A stretch of DNA of 64,000 bases from Acholoe squamosa (Eukaryota > Annelida > Polychaeta > Phyllodocida > Polynoidae): the NCBI GenBank assembly GCA_949317995.1, contig OX439036.1, positions 104,143,891-104,207,890 of the forward strand. Direction: 5' to 3'. The notes beneath the pieces are model-generated. The model was given only the letters and a program-made list of their open reading frames with translations. It searched no databases and was not told the DNA's origin. Positions 56,057 through 64,000 of this stretch are shown here, piece by piece (position 1 is the stretch's first letter; each line of letters starts with the position of its first letter). The translations under genes were made by a program, and so were the position numbers.

Positions 56057-57490
56057 ATTCCTCTGTCCCAGCACCCCCTCCCTCCTTCCCACATACCTCT
56101 TTCCCAGAAATCCCCCCCTCCATCCTTCCTACATACCTCTGTCCCACCACCCCTCCCCCACCCCATCTTGCTACATACCTCTGTCCCAGCATCCCCCTCC
56201 TCCATCCTTCCTACATACCTCTGTCCCAGCACCCCCTTCCTCCTTCCTACATACCTCTGTCCCACCACCCCTCCCTCCACCCCATCTTGCCACATACCTC
56301 TGTCCCAGCATCCCCCCCCCTCCATCCTTCCTACATACCTCTGTCCCACCACCCCTCCCCCACCCCATCTTGCTACATACCTCTGTCCCAGCATCCCCCT
56401 CCTCCATCCTTCCTACATACCTCTGTCCCAGCACCCCCTCCCTCCTTCCTACATACCTCTGTCCCACCACCCCTCCCCCACCCCATCTTGCTACATACCT
56501 CTGTCCCAGCATCCCCCCCCCCTCCATCCTTCCTACATACCTCTGTCCCACCACCCCTCCCCCACCCCATCTTGCCACATACCTCTGTCCCAGCATCCCC
56601 CTCCTCCATCCTTCCTACATACCTCTGTCCCAGCATCCCCCTCCTCCATCCTTCCTACATACCTCTGTCCCAGCATCCCCCTCCTCCATCCTTCCTACAT
56701 ACCTCTGTCCCAGCACCCCCCTCCTCCATCCTTCCTACATACCTCTGTCCCACCACCCCTCCCCCAATCTTGCCACATACCTCTGTCCCAGCACCCCTCC
56801 CCAACCCCATCTTGCTAAATACCTCGGTACCAGCACACCCCTCCTCCAATCTTGCCACATACCTCTGTCCCAGCACCACTTCCCCCATCTTGCTACATAC
56901 CTCTGTCCCAGCACCCCCTTCCCCCATCTTGCTACATACCTCTTTCCCAGCACCCCTCCCCAACCCCATCTTGCTAAATACCTCGGTCCCAGCACAGCCC
57001 TCCTCCAATCTTGCTACATACCTCTGTCCCGACACCCCTTGCCCCCATCTTGCTGTATACCTCTGTCCCAGCACCACTTCCCCCATCTTGCTACATACCT
57101 CTGTCCCAGCACCCCCTTCTCCCATCTTGCTACATACCTCTTTCCCAGCACCCCTCCCTCACCTTGCTACATACCTCTTTCCCAGCACACCTCCCCCTAT
57201 TTTGCTACATACGTTTGTCCCAGCACCCCTTGCATCACCCCATCTTGCTACATACCTCTGTCCCAGCAGCCCTACCCCCATCTTGCTACATGTATAGCTG
57301 TACATTCCTGTCCAACTCCCCCTGCCCCCATCTTACCTCTGTCACAGCCAGCAACCCCCCCCCCCCCCCCACACACACACAAAGGCCCGATCTGGCTACA
57401 TACCTCTGTCCCAGCTCCCCTCGCATCCCCCCTGCTACATACCTCTGTCCCAGAACCCCCCCCCCCCATCTCTCACCCTGCTGTATACCT
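56057..57490. repeat. Irregular 39-48-bp minisatellite, about 33 copies
   Basis: Unit around GCTACATACCTCTGTCCCAG plus CACCCC(C)n. C-runs of changing length shift the frame, yet all plus frames and several minus frames remain open (up to 511 codons) because the unit lacks stops. Not a gene. Confidence 0.93.
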
Positions 57491-57801
57491 CCAGGGTCTG
57501 GCAGCCAAACCTTTACATCCACACAGACAACAGGGGACCTTTCAAGTGCACTGCTTCAGGGTCGGACCCAGCCTCCTATAGCACTGCAGGGTGTCATCCC
57601 ATGGAGGCCACCATCTTGCCTCCCATCTTTGTTCCCAGAGGGACTGGTCTGTCGCTTCGCCAGAATTTATAATCGTGTCCGAATATCTCTATGTTTTATA
57701 AACAAGTCCAGTTTCCTTTCAATGGTTGGACAAGCAAAACTTCGATATAGGAGGCGGCCACTAGGTGTCCTTCTTCCCCCATTATCATCCTGTTATTCCG
57801 C

Positions 57802-57808
57802 TATAAAG
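57802..57808 (+). promoter_or_regulatory. Possible TATA box of the candidate gene at 57893
   Basis: TATAAAG in the setting CCGCTATAAAGGCGCC; transcription would start near 57830, leaving about 60 nt of leader before the ATG. Confidence 0.35.
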
Positions 57809-57892
57809 GCGCCTTTGTTCATGTGTGGTAGGGGGACACACAGGTGTGCCTCCAGTAGTACCAGTGGCAGGCAGCAGGAGGCACCCAGGACC

Positions 57893-57937
57893 ATGGAGGA
57901 GGAGGATCAATACCTACAGTACCTGTCCTATACACAG
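57893..57937 (+). CDS. Candidate first coding exon (15 codons)
   Basis: ATG in an excellent initiation context (ACCATGG) opens MEEEDQYLQYLSYTQ and ends in CAG followed by a donor GTGAATG, phase 0. A TATA box lies 85-91 bp upstream. The peptide is acidic and aromatic, typical of a natural N-terminus, but I cannot assign it. Sequence upstream is also open in this frame as part of a minisatellite-fed ORF, so the ATG choice rests on promoter and context. Confidence 0.35.
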
Positions 57938-58184
57938 GTGAATGTCACCTGCAGGCTGGGGGGGGGGGTGTGCACCCATAGCACACAGGATAGGCAAGAA
58001 TACCAGAGGCCTATGGGGCTAAGCCTTTGTATATAAGGGCACCAAACCTTGCAGGCCTGCATGAATGCCTGTACCATTCCAATTATCATCGAGTTGGACC
58101 ACTAAATTATTTTTCTTATAATTTTAGGAAGAGACTTGTATGATTCCAAAAACCAGGATGGTGTACGAAAGAAGCGTGTATATT

Positions 58185-58290
58185 CTTGAAAGCTATGGAC
58201 TCATAGTGGGACTGGAGCTGCTTCCCGCGAGAATCAGGTTGTCCCTGGAAGTGGCTGTTATCCAGGGACAAGGTACCCATCATAACATGT
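58185..58290 (-). repeat. TTCCAGGGACA dispersed repeat, reverse copy
   Basis: Reverse complement reads ATGGGTACCTTGTCCCTGG then CACTTCCAGGGACAACCTG; the clearest minus copy. Confidence 0.5.
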
Positions 58291-60184
58291 CTTATCCCTT
58301 TTGAACTTTTTGCAGACCCGACGGATTTCAAAATGGAAGATTCGCTGGGTATACCAAGGTAGCAGATTGGCCAAGGGGCGTGGCCATTACTAAAGGTGGT
58401 TGCCAGCCGTTATCACTGATAACAGTTATCAGATGGGCATCACCTGCCCCCGAGCGGTCCACATAGAATAGTTGGGATTATTTCATTGGCTGATAATTAG
58501 TCCCGCTAAGTCGGTATAGCTCTAGACTACTATAGAGACTGCATTTCTGCATAAAGCTTGAGGTATGCAGTGCTGGTGACTGTCCTGCCAGCAAGTACTC
58601 AATCAATGTATGGCCATGACAGCGATTGATGCACTGCAAAAAGTGTCGTCGATATAACAGTGAAATCCTTGTCCCAAAGTCCCTAGAGATCTATTCTCGG
58701 GAGCAGAACCCTGGTTGCTAGGGACCTGGCAAAGGGTCGAATTATATAGGAAATGTACCAGAAAAAGTAACCTTTTTGCTATTTATTTTTTCTAATGTTG
58801 GGATTAGAAAAGAGTGCATTAAGTATGTGATGCACATCTTTCAGATCTGTAATGCATTTTGCCATGGGATGTTTAGATCTTTTACTGATAAGGGTTTTAA
58901 CACCTTTTTACTATATAAAATAACCCTTCATGAGGATTCTTATCAGTAGACAGAGAAGCCTGATAAGGGCCGCACTGGTTGCCATGATGTCACTTCTGAT
59001 CCCACTGATTGATATTTTCACGGAGATTCCCTGTGCCACAGTGTGAACTGCACTGCTTCATTTTAGAAACCACACTGCTTCACTGCAATGCAATTGTGGT
59101 AGATTCATTATTTATTTCTTAGATAATATTTGCCTGCTCACAGGTGTGATGAAACACTTGTCTAAACTCCTCCCACTTCTACCCCTCTCCCTATCCTTCT
59201 CCATCCTTCTGGTCCTTACCCCCCCCCCAACCACCACCTCTCAGCTCACTCCACACAACACACCAGGAACCACTATGTGTACTCAGCAGTGCTTTAACAC
59301 TGCCTTTCTCCTGTTCCTCAACCTGCCTTAATTTAGACCATCCCTGAACATATAGCAGCAACAATGTATGAGACCTATCCACACTCCATCCTTGAACACA
59401 AGGGACCTCCAATCTATCACCCTTGCCTATAGACCATCCCTAAACACATTACAGTTTATATGAAAGCTGAATTTAGTCCATCCCTGAATACATGACATCT
59501 CAAGTGTATTTAACCAGTTTATGATTTATCCCTGAACACATGGCACCTTCAATGCTTTAGATGTCCCCTTAGGACATAGAGATTCTGATTAATTTAGCCT
59601 ATCTATAGAATAGCCCTTTACAAATTAGGACTAGATCTATTTGTTTCTCTTTTATACATAGATACTTTTAAAAAGTCAATTTGCCTATTGCCTATTCAAA
59701 ATGTTGCTGTATAGCGACCTTACGGAACCGGACTGGTTCCCCGGGAGCGGCACATGCAGGCTGACATCAGAAACTTCCGGATCTCGTCTCCCGACCTCAT
59801 CTGTTCCTGGCATGTCATGATATGTGACCAGGCAAGCAAAAACACCCCTCTGCAGGGAAATTTATTATCAAAGTTCATCTCAAGATCTTTAAAATGAGAC
59901 ATCATTTGGCTTAAATATTCCTAGAAGTTATGTCAGAACCCCTCCTTGAATATAGGTCGTTATTCATATCTGAAATCAACGATTAAGCTCTAAATACATT
60001 ATAAACCGTAATAGTGTCTAAAAACACAATAAACCAGCCTTTTTCACAAAAAGTGAATAATATTACGGTGACTTTTATCATAAATTTTGATCTAGAAGGA
60101 ATTTTGCATTTCTGTTTTCAGTTTGGTTTTTGGTGAGTATCCCCGAACACTTGCATAAAAATCTGCAAATTTTGATTATTGGAA
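58291..60184. other. Mostly unassigned
   Basis: Outside the GATA cluster only short ORFs; the one at 59149-59331 begins with a signal-peptide-like leucine stretch and is not supported by splice sites. Confidence 0.35.
58409..58436. promoter_or_regulatory. GATA palindrome with a third GATA site and an E-box
   Basis: GTTATCACTGATAAC is a perfect 15-base palindrome of two GATA motifs; GTTATC and CAGATG follow at once, and CACCTG lies about 10 bp further on. Candidate enhancer only. Confidence 0.3.
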
Positions 60185-60202
60185 TGGTTGCCATGGCAAC
60201 CA
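60185..60202. promoter_or_regulatory. Perfect RFX-type X-box palindrome
   Basis: GGTTGCCATGGCAACC with one more pairing base on each side makes an 18-bp perfect palindrome, the ideal RFX dimer site. The AT-rich surroundings show no exon; it could also be part of an unrecognised repeat. Confidence 0.4.
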
Positions 60203-60678
60203 GGAACAGGCATATAGGTCGATTTCTCATGAAAAATGTTCATTTTACCATCCAAATATGGGCCATTTTTACTGAAAATGGTGCATTTTAAATGAAATCA
60301 TTGAATTCTGCATAAGAAATTAGCTTAATGTATTTTTATAATGATTTTAGAGTAAATTTGCCCCTCAAATGCCCCCTAGTGGCCTTGATGGGTCACATAT
60401 TTGTAAGTCTGGAACCTATATGATCTCGCAAGAGATTCCGTGGACGAAACTAACATGGCCGCGCACACAGCATAAATAAGAGTCCTCGCTATAGCCTCGG
60501 AACAGCAGGTCACGTGCCGAGGTGGGCGACCACCATTTGTAGGACGTCCGCCGCCACCACTAGACAATAGGCCTCTCATGGGGAGAAGGGGTCGTCAGTC
60601 CGGGGGGGGGGTCGACATCGTGATCTGGGTAATAGAAAGGGAGAGGGGCTTGGAGGGGCGGGGGCTGGGAGAGAGGAT

Positions 60679-60717
60679 CCTAAAACAAGCATCATATTAT
60701 ATGATGCTTGTTTTAGG
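60679..60717. repeat. Perfect 19-bp inverted repeat with one central base
   Basis: CCTAAAACAAGCATCATAT and its complement flank a single T. It can form a tight hairpin or cruciform; it may be the joined ends of a lost element. Confidence 0.85.
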
Positions 60718-60969
60718 AGTAGAAAACTGCTAAAATTTGACCTTTTGGAGTATATTGCCCATAATCGACTTTTGACATTGTGACACAGCCTAGCAACAAC
60801 GTTATGCTCATGAGAATGGAGCATTGGCTATAAGTGGGTGGGATAAACAGAATAGTAAGGGAGGGATGGGGGGGGTGTAGGAGTCTAGACCCATATCAAA
60901 AGGATCCACCACTTTGAATTCTGCCGGGTCTGCAAAGAGACTCTGATAAAAAAAGAATTCATAATATGT

Positions 60970-61090
60970 ACCTTGTTCCTAGACAAGACCCACATCCAGG
61001 GGCAAACTGGTTCCCATTTTATCAGTTCCCCTCGGCGCATGTCGCCAGAACGAGGCCAAGTCCCACTTGGAGCCTATATGGTATTGTGTA
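60970..61090 (+). repeat. TTCCAGGGACA dispersed repeat, long copy
   Basis: CACATCCAGGGGCAAACTGG, TTCCCATTTTATCAG and CCCACTTGGAGCCTATATGG; the last block also occurs near 18170. Confidence 0.5.
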
Positions 61091-61369
61091 TCGGAGCAGG
61101 ACAAGCTGTGTGTGTTAAAAGGCCTTGGCACTTATTGGCTACCACTCACCTCAACAGCCTGTCCTAACCGTTAACCCGACTCCGTGCACGGAATGTCCAC
61201 AGCATCAACATGGTCTACCAGAATACACTCACTATAAAACGAACCTGCTGCAACTTTCTCTGACAATGTTTAATCAATTCCGTGGGGGATTTGGAAATCC
61301 TCCAAGCATGATATAAATCTGACTGCTATAAAGTCTCAAGTTAACCTATGCCAGGATGAGGTGATCTGC

Positions 61370-61510
61370 CAGGGCATTGTTTGTGTTATTGCATCATGCC
61401 AATTTACAGACAATACACACGTATCGGGTCGCCATGAGGTACTCGAAGTGCTGCGTCCATGTATCATGTTGATAGGGGTATAATGCATTAAATATATGCA
61501 AGAATGCTAG
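61370..61510. mobile_element. TTAA palindromic MITE, strongly decayed
   Basis: GCATCATGCC and GTATCATGTTGATAGGG cores; a smaller remnant lies at 61605-61650. Confidence 0.35.
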
Positions 61511-62389
61511 GGTGCCCTTACATTGAGTCATTTTATCAGATGGTTAGTTAGATATACATCGAGCTGAAAGTGCTGGGTTTATACACTATTTTTATGAAGC
61601 AAGGGCCGAATTGGTGCACCTTGCAGATGGTGCATTAATGTAGTAACAGCCTTATAAAAATATTAATAGGTTGATAGATAGGTATATAATCAGGCGCCAA
61701 TGAGAAAGGGTAATTAATCCAGATACCAATAATAGAGCATCCTTTCCTCATAACCCCTTACACCTACTTGAATAACACCATGTATATCCTTGAGTCACGC
61801 ATACATCATCCTTCACGTCGCCTACAGGATTATATGGGGCCTTATTCTACCCTAGTCCCTCTACCCTCCCCCCTTTCTCCATCCCCGGCCTGTTACTTTC
61901 TGTTCCTGTCACTCATTCAAGTTTTTCCCCTCATTATCATTATACTTTTTACTCTCTTCTAACTCCTACGGGGATCCGTTTCCTTGTTAGTAGCTGAGTG
62001 TGTAGGTTCCTCGTGTCTTGGTGATGACGTTTTTAAAAATTCATGTCTCAAGCTGCCTAAGGTCCTGTTGACGGCACTGTCACTGCATGGTCTATATATG
62101 CCATAGGCCATGGGGTGTTATATGTGAACTGGGGTTTATTTCAATACATTTTACGGTCACCAAATTTTTACTTTTTCTAGTACTGCTTGAATTGACATAA
62201 CATTAAGCAATTGGCAAAATTCTCAAACCGATGATCTTTTGAGAACTCGAATGGGAAAGGCGTTGTATAATGTGAAACTGAGACCTGGTTTACATTAGAG
62301 CTGGTACTGGGGCTACCACCTGACCCGTTAGCGGCACAGTGATGCCTGTACGTTACATCTGTAGTGAGAAGGCAGTGGTTGCACAAAAA

Positions 62390-63890
62390 ATGGAGCTAAC
62401 TATCTTAGTCAGATGTTAGTCAAACAGGCTAACTTTACAAGCCAAGTCGGGATTTTGCACGTGCCCAAACGTCCAAACGTTTCTTGGGATTTTATGACTA
62501 ACAATTAGGACAATGTCCCAACTTGCCTGAATTTTGACTAAGTTCCTGAGGATATTTAGGAGGCCTTCTAACTGCCATTCATGAAGTATTTATAAATTCT
62601 GGTGCAAGGTTAAGATGGGATTTACACCCAAATGACTACTAGACTAGTCTTTTTTAAGCCAAATGGGTGTCTTCTAGCTCAGGGTGTGGCTTATAAGTAA
62701 GGTTTCATGGTAATTCCTTTGATTTAATTCAAATGGCTAGTTTAACCTCTGCAGTGGGTTTAAGGACCCACAACAGAGCCCTGTCATTTAAGAAGCAAGT
62801 TCAATGCCTCATATTAAGATCCTTTAAAACCCATGAGTTAGGTTGCTCTGGGTTTATTATAACATCACAGGTCCAACAATGTGGATAAATAAGCAAATGT
62901 CCACGACCATGGGATATTTTTACAGCGTATACATTCCCTGAGGTGGGACCCACCTCATGTCATGGCCTAGTGGGTTATTTTGCTTTTAAAAGAAGAAAAA
63001 CAGCTCAGATCTGTTCAAAATCCAAGATGGCGGACACCCATTGAATACGGACACATTGTATTCAATGCCCCCCCATTGAATACTGCAGTTCTAGTACTAA
63101 TCTTTTTTCATGTTGATATGCCCGAGATACTGACAGCCCATAGATATAACACTGCAGCGCCGTATCTCACACCCCCCGTGCGATAACCCTAGCCCGTATC
63201 TCACGGCCAGTAAAAGAACCCAAAATGATCATAAAACAGATAAATAATCATCTTTTTATGTCATTTTAAATCGTTTTTGAACATGTCTGACTAAGATAAC
63301 ATGAAATAAATACAAAGGTTCACTCGTAGTGGGTATGACTAAGGGTTATCTCACTCGGCTACGCCTCGTGAGATAACCCTTAGTCATACCCACTACTCGT
63401 GAACCTTTGTCTATATAGTGATGTTCGTATCAGCCATGACATAAAATGAGTATATTGAATATCAATAGAAAAAGGTATTTGTGTGTTCCTTGTTTGTTCC
63501 TTCAATAACTTATTAACCTATTAGGTGTATTTGTATAAATGTTATATCAGGTTGGACTGTAAAAGTCTTTTTGTGTTGATTGTCATTAAAAACCACCATT
63601 ATTTTGACATGTATAGACCTTTCCATGGTATGCACCTACCAGAAAGGTCCCCATACAAACCTCACTGCCACCTGGTGTGAAGAAGATCATTATCTCTTCG
63701 ACAAAAGGACTACCCCTTAGACAATGTGACTATTTTTTTCTTTTGGCTTAGTCAAGTCAGCTTGCCTGAATAGGTTAGTCAATCTTACTAGCATTGGTAG
63801 ACATTGTTAGTCACTATGTTAGTCATTTAGCCCAATTAGGCATTTTGTCTAACTAAACTTAAACTTGACTAACTTAGATTTCTTTTCTGT
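62390..63890. other. AT-rich segment bounded by TTAGTCA motif clusters
   Basis: TTAGTCA/TGACTAA or close variants occur about a dozen times at 62400-62560 and 63740-63890. This may be a transposon with subterminal repeats; terminal inverted repeats are not clear. Confidence 0.3.
63120..63410. mobile_element. Repeat ending in a long hairpin, copy 2
   Basis: Terminal foldback with 43-nt arms (ACAAAGGTTCAC through GGGTTATCTCAC) differing at 2 positions, loop about 13 nt containing GGCTACGCC. The upstream part matches copy 1; the arm is longer and of different inner sequence. Confidence 0.65.
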
Positions 63891-64000
63891 GTGGCATCAC
63901 CATGAAAACCCGCTGGATTCCGGCAGTAGAAGCAGGATCTGTATTTTACAGAGTGAAACACATTGCGTTGATATTTTTGAATATTTTATCTGGACTTTAC

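Noticed and set aside
56046..57581. 511-codon Pro-rich ORF and its overlapping partners
   Set aside because: It is a minisatellite open in all plus and several minus frames; unit lengths are not multiples of three and there is no start, signal or splice support.

Overview
This is animal nuclear DNA, most likely from a non-vertebrate metazoan; the species cannot be named from the sequence. Evidence: GT-AG exon candidates with polypyrimidine tracts, a tyrosine-recombinase retrotransposon, a SINE-like element with target-site duplications, piles of microsatellites and minisatellites, and no operon-like packing. There are no rRNA or tRNA genes and no CRISPR array. Recognisable host coding sequence is very sparse: a convincing internal exon on the minus strand at 1345-1485, weaker exon candidates at 16416-16473 (+), 45134-45250 (-) and 54152-54182 (-), and a possible TATA-driven first exon at 57802-57937 (+). 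The window is therefore probably intronic or intergenic.

The only complete genes belong to a 6.2-kb Ngaro-like (DIRS-order) retrotransposon on the minus strand, 19403-25601. Its order is A1 repeat, gag, pol (reverse transcriptase plus RNase H), tyrosine recombinase, then B1-A2-spacer-B2. Both A copies (168 bp) and both B copies (271 bp) are identical by eye, all reading frames are open and all catalytic residues are present, so it looks young and possibly active. Gag and pol overlap in the -1 phase, and the overlap carries a slippery heptamer AAAAAAC in the right phase, a 6-nt spacer and a perfect 8-bp stem-loop: a textbook -1 frameshift signal.

The rest is mostly repeats. (1) About 24 copies of a palindromic, TTAA-flanked element beginning CCCTTTAAGGG, whose halves each contain a further hairpin, so that one strand can fold into a cloverleaf; it looks like a non-autonomous piggyBac-type MITE and has seeded a local satellite at 15346-16168. 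(2) Two copies of a SINE-like element with 11-12 bp target-site duplications, one with its 3' tail amplified in tandem inside the duplications. (3) A 1.4-kb DNA transposon with terminal inverted repeats at 43399-44783, and other foldback elements. (4) Minisatellites with units of 28, 40, 45, 49, 54, 57, 64, 73, 77, about 90 and about 123 bp, together roughly 9 kb. (5) Long GA/CT, GT, AT, CTTT and poly-C tracts.

Between these lie stretches where I see no gene; a few hold clusters of transcription-factor-like motifs (ETS/YY1/CCAAT/NRF1 at 41652-41836; ETS/NRF1-like/GC box at 18490-18529; an RFX X-box at 60185-60202; a GATA palindrome at 58409-58423).
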